Shown here one piece after another: positions 7,070-14,522 of a stretch of DNA of 26,676 nt. The position numbers and the translations under genes were made by a program. Each line of letters begins with the position of its first letter. Position 1 is the stretch's first letter. The notes beneath the pieces are model-generated. The model did not search any database. It was not told where the DNA came from and was given only the letters and a program-made list of their open reading frames with translations. Source of the stretch: JACOZM01 sp035289385. Lineage in GTDB: Archaea; Nanobdellota; Nanobdellia; Woesearchaeales; GW2011-AR9. Location of the stretch: positions 1 to 26,676 of the forward strand of contig DATDXI010000074.1 of NCBI GenBank assembly GCA_035289385.1, in the 5' to 3' direction.

Positions 7070-7873
7070 CTAGTGATGTCCGCCGCCGTGCGCGTCGTGA
7101 CTAGCTTGAGCCTCGTGCCCACCACCGTGAGCATCATGACCACCGTGTCCTCCACCATGGGCATCGTTATCATCTTTATGCTTCATCTTATACGCACCAA
7201 CGATCTGACGCAAGTTGCTGTCGGTAACTTCCCCTTCCTGTGTATGTACCTGTAATAACTGTAAGGCTTCCTGCAAGCTGAGCATCTTATCTTTAACCTT
7301 ATCTTTGATGCCAACATGGGCAACGATATCTTCAATATGCTCATTGCTTAAGTGCCCACCAGCAACCCCATACATTCTTTGTTCAAACTGCCTCTGCAAT
7401 GTTCTCTGCTTCAATTCTTCAAAGGCAGTAGGAGTCAATTTCTTACCTTGATTATAGATCATATCTTCTAAAGCGCTGTCCGTAACCCCTATGTAGGCCT
7501 GCATCATCATATCTTTCTCAAACTCATTGAGATCTCCTTTTGCTGATTTAAAGTAATCTTTTGCTTTCTGCACATAGAAATCAGACATCGTCTTCTTAAA
7601 CTCTCTCTGGACACTTTCCTTATCCAGCTTATCAAACTGAACTTCACCCTTGTCGTTCCTTAAATGGGTGTTGACTGCTTTAAGATAGGCTTCCGTATGG
7701 GTAACATTAGCCGTATCGACCAGCAGTTTAGCATGAGAATGTAATCGCTTATACTTGTCAAGAACCTGTTCTTCGTGTTTTGCCCCATGTCCCTGCTCAT
7801 AATGAGCATTGCCATGTCCATGGCCTGTATCATGCAATAGCAAAGAAAATATCAGCCGTAGTACACCTATCAT
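7070..7873 (-). CDS. Histidine-rich helical protein, paralogue 1 (267 aa)
   Basis: Unknown family. After a short hydrophobic start (MIGVLRLIFSLLLHD) comes a His/Gly segment (GHGHGNAHYEQGHGAKH), then about 180 residues of charged helix, then a C-terminal His/Gly tail with DAHGGGH three times. The middle contains LRNDKGEVQFDKL, which aligns with LRNDNGWVDYKQL in the gene at 8982-9623; the whole central regions align (DT..V, then LRND.G, then a long helical part), so the two are paralogues. His-rich ends suggest divalent-metal binding, but that is inference. The LRND.G segment looks like an EF-hand loop without its first ligand. The ATG is supported by a TATA box 27 bases upstream; the hydrophobic start is too short for a convincing signal peptide. 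Confidence 0.75.
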   Translation of the reverse strand: MIGVLRLIFSLLLHDTGHGHGNAHYEQGHGAKHEEQVLDKYKRLHSHAKLLVDTANVTHTEAYLKAVNTHLRNDKGEVQFDKLDKESVQREFKKTMSDFYVQKAKDYFKSAKGDLNEFEKDMMMQAYIGVTDSALEDMIYNQGKKLTPTAFEELKQRTLQRQFEQRMYGVAGGHLSNEHIEDIVAHVGIKDKVKDKMLSLQEALQLLQVHTQEGEVTDSNLRQIVGAYKMKHKDDNDAHGGGHGGHDAHGGGHEAQASHDAHGGGHH

Positions 7874-7889
7874 ATGCTTAGGGATTAGT

Positions 7890-7905
7890 TTTATAGTTAA
7901 ATACT
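7890..7905 (-). promoter_or_regulatory. TATA region of His-rich paralogue 1
   Basis: Minus strand AAGTATTTAACTATAAA lies about 20-33 bases before the ATG at 7873. The insertion sequence ends only 11 bases further upstream, so it landed just behind this promoter without removing it. Confidence 0.4.
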
Positions 7906-7916
7906 TTTCTATAATT

Positions 7917-8903
7917 GGATACAGTCATCTTAGCGAATGATGGCTTTTCTGAGCTCTCTTTTTGATGAGATTCAGTAATCTATTCCTTCCTAACTTCCAA
8001 TCAATTTCCGCTGCCTCTGCAGGTGTCCTTTCTCCCAAACTCAAATGGGGATTAACAAAATTATGAATTATGCGTTTGAGATTCAAGAAAGCTTCTGCTT
8101 TCTCAAAATCTCTAAATTCTCCCCGCATAATTTTAATCCTATCTTTGATATCCCCATTGTATCGCTCAATGGGGTTATTATTATGCTTCAACCCCGCAAC
8201 TTTTGCTTTGATTGGAACACCAAAATGAAGTTTGGCAACGTGGAGAAATAATTTGTTAAATGACCCTTTGTAATTACCAAACTTATCGCTGACAAAAATT
8301 ATTTTTCTCTTTTGTTCGTATCGCTGCAAGAGTTGATCATAGCAAGTAATTTTTATCTGTTTAAGAAATTCTACGCACTTTGGCAAAGTGCGTTTCTCGA
8401 CGAAGAGATGGGCAGTTATATATTTTGTTTTATGATCAATACAGTTAAGATCATAATGGTCTTTTCCATTTACTTTGATGTATTTTTCATCATAGTGCTA
8501 TCGCCCTTTAAGCTTTGGCTTTACTTCCAAATTTATCTGATTTTAAAAAAAGAGAATATTTGCTTGTCCATTGGCTGATTGTCCAACGAGTGATTTTAAC
8601 TCCATCATGTTGCCAAAGATGATTTTTCGTTTTTCCTAAAGAAAAACCGTCTTCGTGCATATGAACTGCACGAACAATATCTTCTGGTTTATGGCGCATT
8701 CGTTCAAAACCATCTGGTTCGACAAACTGGCGGTCACATGATTTACAAAGAAAACTCATTTTTATTCTTACTTTTCGTTTTCTTGTGCCATTCTTGACAA
8801 CATGTTTTGATGAGCAATAAATACATTTTTGGGACATCATTTCACCTCAAAAGAGGAGAAAGATGTCATTGTATTTATATCATTCGTTAAATAGACAGTA
8901 TCC
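7917..8903. mobile_element. Decayed insertion sequence (IS6/IS240-like) with terminal inverted repeats
   Basis: The ends are inverted repeats: GGATACAGTCATCTTAGCGA... at the left and the reverse complement of GGATACTGTCTATTTAACGA... at the right, 20 of 25 matching. TATAATT (extendable to CTATAATTG depending on where the end is drawn, 7909-7917 and 8903-8911) flanks both sides as a direct repeat, a target duplication of 7-9 bp. The 987-bp body holds one transposase gene, broken. The transposase stop codon lies inside the left repeat, as in compact IS elements. The element sits between two His-rich paralogues and seems to have split their intergenic region, not a gene. Confidence 0.85.
7925..8840 (-). 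pseudogene. Broken zinc-ribbon DDE transposase
   Basis: The N-terminal part (8840 down to 8508) has a zinc ribbon (CIYC, then CKSC) and an HTH-like region (ISQWTSKYS). The C-terminal part has the DDE catalytic core: HYDEKYIKVNGKDHYD (first D), SDKFGNY (second D), NNPIERYNGDIKDR (E) and HLSLGERTPAEAAEI. To read through, one base must be lost near 8505-8515, where KAK runs into LKGR in the next frame, and then a TAG stop is crossed right before HYDEKY. With both repaired the protein would be about 305 aa. The core resembles the IS6/IS240 group known in archaea, here with a zinc ribbon. A GAGGTGA ribosome site before the ATG lies in a small hairpin CCTC-TTTT-GAGG (8845-8856). Confidence 0.85.
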
Positions 8904-8937
8904 TATAATTGAAGATAGTTTAGAAAACGTATTCCTA

Positions 8938-8983
8938 AGAAAAAAAGTTAAAAAAAAGAAGAAAAAAAGGTTTTAAAAACCTT
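8938..8983 (-). terminator. Hairpin plus poly-T terminator of His-rich paralogue 2
   Basis: On the minus strand the stop codon runs into AAGGTTTTTAAAACCTT, a near-perfect hairpin, followed by T7, T8 and T7 tracts broken by single other bases. Poly-T tracts end archaeal transcripts, so this is a strong terminator candidate. Confidence 0.65.
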
Positions 8984-9623
8984 AGTGGTGTTGGTGTTCG
9001 TCATGGGGGGGCTTAACTTTCCAGCCTCTGCCACTTAGGAACTCGTCATCCACTCCGCCGAACCAGTGTTGTCTTAACAAGGCAGCTAAGTCATCAGGTT
9101 GTTTACCGACTAAGCCATAGTCAATCTTGTCTTCCTGGCCAACTTCCTTCCTCACTTCGTCAGCATGCTCTGGAGTAATTGCTTTGTCGGCAAGCCCTTC
9201 ATATCTGCTTTGCCTGAATCTGAAGCCTTGATCCCTGGTAATTGCGCCATAAATATCCTCGGCAGTTAAATCAGCGCCTTTCTGTTCCTTCAATTTATCA
9301 AAGACTTCAACGCCTAAACCATATTTACCAAATAAGAGCTGGTCTTCTCTGAAGACATCAGCAGGCTGCGCTTTAATACTCAAATCTTTCATCGCCTGAT
9401 CGATAAGGAATTTCTGAGTGGCTAGCATCGCTGCTTTTGCAGTTTCATCATCTTCTAATTGCTTATAATCTACCCATCCATTGTCATTTCTTAAAGCATC
9501 TGCGAAAGCGTATGATGCCCCTAAGGCATCTACTGAAGACGTATCCGTCAACTGCTTTGCCTTATAAAATGCTTCCTTTACGTCATGTAATCCATGCCCA
9601 TGACTTCCATGTCCTTCACTCAT
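8982..9623 (-). CDS. Histidine-rich helical protein, paralogue 2 (213 aa)
   Basis: Unknown family, homologous to the 267-aa gene on the other side of the insertion sequence. It starts MSEGHGSHGHGLHDVKEAFY, continues with charged helices including LTDTSSVDALGASYAFADAL and LRNDNGWVDYKQLEDDE, and ends PPHDEHQHH. The His tail is much shorter than in paralogue 1. There is no signal peptide or membrane segment. The start is supported by AGGTGA (9631-9636) 7 bases before the ATG, so unlike its neighbours this gene has a leader and a ribosome binding site. A strong terminator follows. Metal binding is suggested only by the His-rich ends; a structural or storage role is as likely as an enzymatic one. 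Confidence 0.75.
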   Translation of the reverse strand: MSEGHGSHGHGLHDVKEAFYKAKQLTDTSSVDALGASYAFADALRNDNGWVDYKQLEDDETAKAAMLATQKFLIDQAMKDLSIKAQPADVFREDQLLFGKYGLGVEVFDKLKEQKGADLTAEDIYGAITRDQGFRFRQSRYEGLADKAITPEHADEVRKEVGQEDKIDYGLVGKQPDDLAALLRQHWFGGVDDEFLSGRGWKVKPPHDEHQHH

Positions 9624-9992
9624 TTTTCATTCACCTTTTGTTTGTTTTTTATTCTTTATCTTAAATGTTTACCATATCTTTCACATGTTGTTGATATGTA
9701 ACCACTATATAATGACACTTCTATATAAATGTTTTGTTGATTTTTGGGCTTTTGGGAGGGGTTTATAAAGGTGGGAAATAAGGGACAGGAGTTGGTTGAA
9801 ACTTCGGGGTTTGTCCATGCATTATTCCTATACCCATTCTCCAAAGGTCTAGAAATTCACCTAAAAAACATGACCAAAACGTCTCAGCAGAGATAAGAAG
9901 ATATATATAGTATAAAGGTAGTGTTTCCACAAGAAGATGATGATTGTCGCATGATTACTATAAGGGATTAGGGTTATAAATGGAGGAAGACC
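9624..9992. promoter_or_regulatory. 369-base divergent intergenic region
   Basis: For the minus gene it holds the ribosome site (9631-9636) and a TATA-like TTTATATAG (9720-9728). For the plus gene it holds a TATA-like run TATATATAGTATAAAGG (9902-9918) and the ribosome site GGAGG (9982-9986). Between them, 9783-9816 can fold as GGACA/TGTCC with an inner TTCG-type loop, possibly a structured leader or chance. I see no convincing open frame here. Confidence 0.45.
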
Positions 9993-11909
9993 ATGAGCAA
10001 AAAAAATAAGACGTTAAAGCCAAAGAGCATCACTGTTAAAAATGATAAAAGTGTCGAGCAGGCTCTGCCGCCATCACCAAAATTGCCCCCAGAATTGGAG
10101 AAGAAATTACAATCATTGAAAGATACTCTTGATAAGTTCAAAGCTAAAGTTCTGGAAAAGTTTGGAGATTATATCGTAGGGATAACTTTATTGCCACCGG
10201 AAAAGATGCCTCCACATGGGGCTGTAGGCGATGGTGCTGATAAGAAGTCGGGAGATGGCACTGATAAGAAGGCTGCTGAAGTTCCAGAAGAGCAGAAGAT
10301 TCAGCTGTTAATAGTTGTTGATGACACCACCTCTCAGAAGATGACCAAGGATGAGCTGCACCAGAAGTTTTCTACGATCATCAAAAAGATAGGTGAAGAA
10401 GTGGATAAGACTATCATCCCCCAGAGCATTCTTTTAACAGACTTATGGTTAAATTGCTATGATGCCAAGTATGAGTTAAACAAGCTTATTTCTCTTGGAG
10501 CCCCTATCCATGACACGGGTATGTTAGCAGCGATCAAGATTGCAGAAATCCATAAGAGTATGGTCATCAAGAAGTTTGAAAAATACATCTTAAGCTATGT
10601 TTTAGCTGGATCATTAGTCCAAGGGAAAGCCACTCCTACTTCAGATATTGACGTATGGATCGTCATCGATGACACGGATGTCAAGAAGATGTCTCGGGCA
10701 GAGCTTAAAGATAAGCTGAGAGCCATCATCATCGGCATGGGTGCGGAAGCTGGGGAGATTACCGGGATCAGAAATAAAATAAATATCCAGGTGTATATCT
10801 TAACGGACTTCTGGGATAGCTTAAAGGAAGCAAACCCCATCATCTTTACCTTACTTCGTGACGGTGTGCCGTTCTATGACCGAGGGATATTCATGCCCTG
10901 GAAGCAATTGCTGAGGATGGGAAGGATCAAGCCCAGCAGGGAAGCGATCGATCTCTTTATGTCCACAGGAGAACAGAGCATTAAACGGGTACAGGCAACA
11001 TTGAAGACGATGGGCATGGAAGATACGTTTTATGCCATCTTAACTCCATCTCAAGCTGCTATCATGCTCTATGGCCTTCCACCGCCAACACCGAAAGAGA
11101 CTCCTGATGTCATGGAAGAGATCTTTGTCAAGAAAGAGAAGATGCTGGAACTAGAGTACGTCAAGATCCTTAAAGCTAATGTTGATCTGCGAAAAGATAT
11201 CGAGCATGGGACGAAGAAAGAGCTTACCGGTACAGAATTAGATAAATATGTCAAGAATGCAGAAAAATATCTCCAGAGAATCCGAAAATTGTTTAAAGAG
11301 ATCGAGATGAAATACGATGAACGTGGGGTTCTTGCCTTATATGATGAAGTGATGACCATCATCCGAGATGTCTTGCTTCAGGAAGGCATTGAAAAAGCAC
11401 AGGACAGCGATATCATCAAGCTCTTTGAAGATGAGCTGATAACAACGGGCAAAGTTCCGGCACGATACTTAAGAGACCTCAATGAGATTGTCGCAGCGAA
11501 GCGCAAGCATGATGCCAAGAAGCTGGATAAGACGGACATCGAGACAGCACGAAGAGGGTCAGGAAGCTTGATCAGATTCTTGATAGAGTACCTGCAGAGG
11601 AAGAGAAGCAAAGAGCTGGATAAAGTGAAGATAAGGGTCAAGCATGGCGAAAAGAAATACGGCGAAGTGATTTTGCTGGATAAAGTAGCCTTTGTCATCA
11701 AGGATATCGATGCTAAGGAACGGCAAGTGGAGAAAGCTATGATCAATCCGGACGGAAGTTTAGGCACGTTGAAGGATTCCAGCTTTGAAGAATATGAGAA
11801 GGAACTTGCCCAACTGAAAGTTGCCCAGAAGATCTTTATCAAGGAACCAATCTTTGAAGACCTTAAACGGATCTTTGGTAGAGATGTTGAAGTGATGATG
11901 GGATATTGA
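9993..11909 (+). CDS. Tandem-domain nucleotidyltransferase-family protein, 638 aa
   Basis: Two copies of a minimal-NTase fold lie in tandem. The second (about residues 195-320) is complete: LAGSLVQGKATPTSDIDVWIVID, with the GS pair at 206-207 and the metal-binding Asp pair at 218 and 220. The first (about 50-185) has matching surroundings (KFGDYIVGITL, then IQLLIVVDDTTSQKMTKDEL, ILLTDLW, GAPIHDTG) but no GS motif and no DxD, so it should be inactive. A Gly/Asp/Lys low-complexity loop (about 75-98) is inserted in the first copy. The remainder (330-638) is helical and charged. The substrate is unknown; the family transfers nucleotides to proteins, RNA or small molecules. GGAGG 7 bases before the ATG supports the start. 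It is convergent with the methyltransferase gene. Confidence 0.8.
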   Translation: MSKKNKTLKPKSITVKNDKSVEQALPPSPKLPPELEKKLQSLKDTLDKFKAKVLEKFGDYIVGITLLPPEKMPPHGAVGDGADKKSGDGTDKKAAEVPEEQKIQLLIVVDDTTSQKMTKDELHQKFSTIIKKIGEEVDKTIIPQSILLTDLWLNCYDAKYELNKLISLGAPIHDTGMLAAIKIAEIHKSMVIKKFEKYILSYVLAGSLVQGKATPTSDIDVWIVIDDTDVKKMSRAELKDKLRAIIIGMGAEAGEITGIRNKINIQVYILTDFWDSLKEANPIIFTLLRDGVPFYDRGIFMPWKQLLRMGRIKPSREAIDLFMSTGEQSIKRVQATLKTMGMEDTFYAILTPSQAAIMLYGLPPPTPKETPDVMEEIFVKKEKMLELEYVKILKANVDLRKDIEHGTKKELTGTELDKYVKNAEKYLQRIRKLFKEIEMKYDERGVLALYDEVMTIIRDVLLQEGIEKAQDSDIIKLFEDELITTGKVPARYLRDLNEIVAAKRKHDAKKLDKTDIETARRGSGSLIRFLIEYLQRKRSKELDKVKIRVKHGEKKYGEVILLDKVAFVIKDIDAKERQVEKAMINPDGSLGTLKDSSFEEYEKELAQLKVAQKIFIKEPIFEDLKRIFGRDVEVMMGY

Positions 11910-11913
11910 GGTT

Positions 11914-11940
11914 GTTTTTTAGCTTATTATTTTTCTTTTT
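11914..11940 (+). terminator. Poly-T terminator of the NTase gene
   Basis: T6, then ATTTTT and C-T6 tracts follow the TGA within 5-30 bases, before the end of the convergent methyltransferase gene. Confidence 0.5.
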
Positions 11941-11947
11941 TAGTTGT

Positions 11948-12874
11948 CTAATGGGTCTGTCGTTCTGATGATGCCGTTGTTTTCTTTATCACATAAAATA
12001 TCTCATTGATATATGTCATAGGGGTAAAGGTATAGCCGAGACGTTTGCACATCAATTCTATCCATGTTCTTCGGGGAAAATTCATGCGCTTGCCGCTCAT
12101 CGTGGTTATGGGGAAGGAAACAACAATATATTTTGAGGGGATGCTTTTGATGATACGTTCACTAGCCTTATGGCCTTTTCCTTGGTCTAAGACATCCGTC
12201 ATCTTGAACAGGAGGCAAAGGTCAATAGTGTCATGCTGGAGAAGGTCTTGCCAATGTAGAGCATCGGTAATCTCCGCATGGCCCTCGAAGGAAGGATTTT
12301 GTTTATGGAGCAGAGAAAAGTAGGCTTGGAGCAAAGTTATCTCATCTTCACTAAGGTCATAAGCATAATAGTTTAGCCTCTGAAGGCCCATGAAGGAAAT
12401 GGAAAAAGGGTTCACGCCACACCCTAAATCAATGATGGAAGAAGGTTTTCCGGTGATGGCAAAAATCTTTTGATATAATTGTTGATAGAAGGGCAGCCGT
12501 TCTTTGGTTGAGGAATGGGAGGAGAGAATCTTGGTGATAAGAGAGAGATGTTCTTTTTCTGACAAGTGGTGAGCAGCAGATAATTCTTTAACAAACTTTT
12601 CCCGGTGCTTCAGTTCTTGCTCTACTCTAAAGAGGCTGTAGACTCTTCTGAGGTGATTGCGGACTTCTTTCAGAACTTTCTTGTAGACAGCAGATCTTTG
12701 GTGGAAATTGCCTCGGAGATCCTTAACCAGTTTTTGAGGGACTTTCAAAAAGTATTGTCGCAGCTGTTCTTGGACAAAATCATCACTCATATCTCGGAGG
12801 GACCTTCGCTTCTTGATATCTGCAATCAAAGAAATGACCTTATCTTCATCCAAGAGAATGTTTCCTATGAGCAT
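11948..12874 (-). CDS. FmrO/ArmA-like 16S rRNA methyltransferase homologue
   Basis: The 308-aa protein has a helical N-terminal half (1-140) and a Rossmann methyltransferase half. The SAM-binding motif is SIIDLGCGVNPFS (residues 146-158), followed by the acidic strand end YAYDLSEDE. A late motif IVVSFPITTMSGK (about 250-262) leads to a C-terminal INEIFYVIKK. This combination, especially ERLPFYQQLY before the SAM motif and the SFP..(S/T)..GK segment, is what I know from the FmrO family (ArmA, Rmt), which makes m7G1405 in 16S rRNA and confers aminoglycoside resistance in bacteria. Whether an archaeal protein modifies the equivalent base is unknown. The start has a TATA box 26 bases upstream. 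It is divergent from signal peptidase. Confidence 0.72.
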   Translation of the reverse strand: MLIGNILLDEDKVISLIADIKKRRSLRDMSDDFVQEQLRQYFLKVPQKLVKDLRGNFHQRSAVYKKVLKEVRNHLRRVYSLFRVEQELKHREKFVKELSAAHHLSEKEHLSLITKILSSHSSTKERLPFYQQLYQKIFAITGKPSSIIDLGCGVNPFSISFMGLQRLNYYAYDLSEDEITLLQAYFSLLHKQNPSFEGHAEITDALHWQDLLQHDTIDLCLLFKMTDVLDQGKGHKASERIIKSIPSKYIVVSFPITTMSGKRMNFPRRTWIELMCKRLGYTFTPMTYINEIFYVIKKTTASSERQTH

Positions 12875-12895
12875 TTTTTGAAGATGTTGAAGAAG

Positions 12896-12920
12896 TTTAA
12901 AAACCTAACTTTTTTAAAGG
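12896..12920. promoter_or_regulatory. Back-to-back TATA boxes of a divergent gene pair
   Basis: Minus strand GGTTTTTAAAC (about 12895-12905) is 26 bases from the methyltransferase ATG. Plus strand TTTTTTAAAGG (about 12910-12920) is 27 bases from the signal peptidase ATG. The whole divergent promoter fits in 68 bases, so both transcripts are probably leaderless and initiation on one strand may affect the other. Confidence 0.5.
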
Positions 12921-12942
12921 CTGAAAAAATCATCCTCAACAG

Positions 12943-13599
12943 ATGAAAGAAAAACTCAAGGAAAATGGCAGGAGAGCTTGGAAATTCTTCTGGCAGGATG
13001 ATTCTGCTGCCAGCTGGATAGCAAATATCATCGTAGCGTTTATCGTGATACGGTTTGTTGTCTATCCTTTGCTTGGTGCGGTACTTGGCACGAATTTTCC
13101 TATCGTCGCTGTTGTCAGCGAAAGCATGGAACATGGCTTAGGGCCAAATGGGGATATCTGCGGGAATGTATTTTATGAATTCCGGCAATCATTTGACAAT
13201 TACTGGGAAGCTTGCGGTTCTTGGTATGAGAAAGAAGGAATTACGACAGAGGTGTTTTCTGCTTTTCCTTTCCAGAATGGTTTTGATAAGGGGGATGTCA
13301 TCATCCTCTGGCGGGCAAATAAAGAAAATATTGAGTTGGGGGATATTTTAGTATTTCAGGCAGATAAGCCACAGCCGATCATCCATCGTGTGGTGAAAGT
13401 CTGGCAAGAAGATGATGCTTATTTCTATCAGACCAAAGGAGATCATAACAGTGACAGCATCACCAACGGCATGGGAGAGACAAAGATCTCGGAATCAAGA
13501 ATTTATGGGAAAGGGCTTATCCGAGTGCCCTATCTGGGCTGGCTAAAGATCCTCTTTGTTGATGCCGTTAAGCCTTTAGGATTGACGATTGTGCGATAA
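12943..13599 (+). CDS. Signal peptidase I (archaeal/ER type, S26)
   Basis: This 218-aa membrane protease removes signal peptides from secreted proteins. One transmembrane helix (about residues 24-46) follows a basic cytoplasmic start. The nucleophile motif is VVSESME, with Ser61 directly before Met. The general base is His148 in IIHRVVKV, placing it with Sec11-like enzymes that use His rather than Lys. The conserved TKGDHNS segment follows near 168-175, and a second hydrophobic stretch lies near the C-terminus. An insertion of about 45 residues after the serine carries two cysteines (C73, C91) that could form a disulfide outside the cell. The ATG is 27 bases from a TATA box. Confidence 0.92.
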   Translation: MKEKLKENGRRAWKFFWQDDSAASWIANIIVAFIVIRFVVYPLLGAVLGTNFPIVAVVSESMEHGLGPNGDICGNVFYEFRQSFDNYWEACGSWYEKEGITTEVFSAFPFQNGFDKGDVIILWRANKENIELGDILVFQADKPQPIIHRVVKVWQEDDAYFYQTKGDHNSDSITNGMGETKISESRIYGKGLIRVPYLGWLKILFVDAVKPLGLTIVR

Positions 13600-13600
13600 T

Positions 13601-13650
13601 TATTTAAACAAAACCCGCTTACCCCTGCAAAACAGGGAAGGAAGGTGGTC
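13601..13650 (+). promoter_or_regulatory. Promoter and leader of the transcription factor S gene
   Basis: TATTTAAA (13601-13608) is a TATA box that starts right after the signal peptidase stop. Next comes a small hairpin CCCTG-CAAAA-CAGGG (13623-13637) and a GGAAGGTGG ribosome site ending about 5 bases before the ATG at 13654. The hairpin ends just before the ribosome site and could affect its access. Confidence 0.45.
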
Positions 13651-13653
13651 ATT

Positions 13654-13968
13654 ATGTTTTGTTCGGATTGCGGCTCCATTTTAAGGCCTAAGGAGAAAGG
13701 CGGAAAGAAGATTTTGTATTGCAGCTGTGGATTCACCAAAGAGATGGAATCTGAAAGCAAGACGGAAATTAAGGAACAGGTCAAATCAGTCAAGAAGATC
13801 GAAGTCATTGAGAATGTAGAAACTCATCCTAAGATCAAGATCAAGTGTGAGAAATGCAACAATAATGTAGCTTATTACTGGACTTCTCAAACGCGAGGTG
13901 CCGATGAACCGGAAACACGGTTCTTTAAGTGCGCAAAATGCAGCTATACCTGGAGGGAATATGCATAA
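13654..13968 (+). CDS. tfs: Transcription factor S (TFIIS-like cleavage factor)
   Basis: The 104-aa protein has two zinc ribbons. The N-terminal one uses C3, C6, C23 and C25, related to the RPB9/RPC11 N-ribbon. The C-terminal one uses C65, C68, C93 and C96 and has the catalytic loop QTRGADEPET, whose D84-E85 pair enters the RNA polymerase active site and stimulates cleavage of backtracked RNA. The DE pair is intact, so an active factor is expected. A Lys/Glu-rich linker joins the ribbons. The ATG at 13654 is chosen over an in-frame GTG at 13645 because of the ribosome site and the CxxC placement. The next gene starts 29 bases later and is probably cotranscribed. Confidence 0.93.
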   Translation: MFCSDCGSILRPKEKGGKKILYCSCGFTKEMESESKTEIKEQVKSVKKIEVIENVETHPKIKIKCEKCNNNVAYYWTSQTRGADEPETRFFKCAKCSYTWREYA

Positions 13969-13997
13969 TCTCCTTAAGCCTTATTTGAGGTAGATGC

Positions 13998-14495
13998 ATG
14001 AATCCAAAGGATATGTATCAGGAATTATCTCAAGATCAATTATTTAAAGATTGGCAGAAGCAGAATAAGAACAGCTATCTCTCCCATTTTTTTGTGCAGA
14101 TGACGGCAGCTATGGATGAATTATCTTCCTGGCAAGTGGGCTTTTTTGATAAGGATAGCCAAAAGATAACTATTTTTGAGCAAGGAAATAAGGGGTTTAT
14201 CATCCAGCCAGCTGCAGATGTTTTTAAGAAAGATGAAGATGTCGTGGAAGCTCTGTCCATGAAGCAAGTGAAAATTAGCCTTGAAGAAGCGAAGACGAAA
14301 GGCAAAGAAGAATTGGCCCAGGTATTTCCCAATGAACAGATGGGCGATGGATTTCTGATCTTACAAGTATTTAATCATCAGCCGGTCTGGAATTTTACAT
14401 TTATCACCAAGACGATCAAGTTTGCCAATGTCAAGATCTCGGCCAGTTCTGGAAAAGCAGTTGATACGCAGACCGTTGATCTGGTGCAGAAGTAG
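13998..14495 (+). CDS. PepSY-like hypothetical protein, 165 aa
   Basis: I do not recognise a named family. The C-terminal third (FLILQVFNHQPVWNFTFITKTIKFANVKISASSGKAV) has the pattern of a PepSY-type alpha/beta unit: a strand ending in P-x-W, a long strand, then a strand with x-x-[DS]-x-x-x-G-K. The N-terminal half is helical with a WQVGFFDKDSQKITIF strand pair. No signal peptide or membrane helix is visible, so it is probably cytoplasmic. GAGGT 6 bases before the ATG supports the start. It follows transcription factor S by 29 bases and is followed 27 bases after its TAG stop by structured element B in the same orientation. Confidence 0.7.
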   Translation: MNPKDMYQELSQDQLFKDWQKQNKNSYLSHFFVQMTAAMDELSSWQVGFFDKDSQKITIFEQGNKGFIIQPAADVFKKDEDVVEALSMKQVKISLEEAKTKGKEELAQVFPNEQMGDGFLILQVFNHQPVWNFTFITKTIKFANVKISASSGKAVDTQTVDLVQK

Positions 14496-14522
14496 ACGGG
14501 TTCTTATTTTCATCTGATCAAT

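Noticed and set aside
7100..7700. True EF-hand calcium site at LRND.G in the His-rich paralogues
   Set aside because: The first loop position is Leu, not Asp, and position 12 is Lys or Gln, so key ligands are missing.
8494..8510. In-frame TAG in the transposase as a sign of TAG recoding (for example pyrrolysine)
   Set aside because: TAG ends several sound genes here (ileS, the PepSY-like gene, the 62-aa gene), and the same transposase also has a frameshift, so decay is simpler.
9930..9975. C/D box guide RNA suggested by ATGATGA near 9937
   Set aside because: No CTGA box D at a suitable distance and no flanking pairing.
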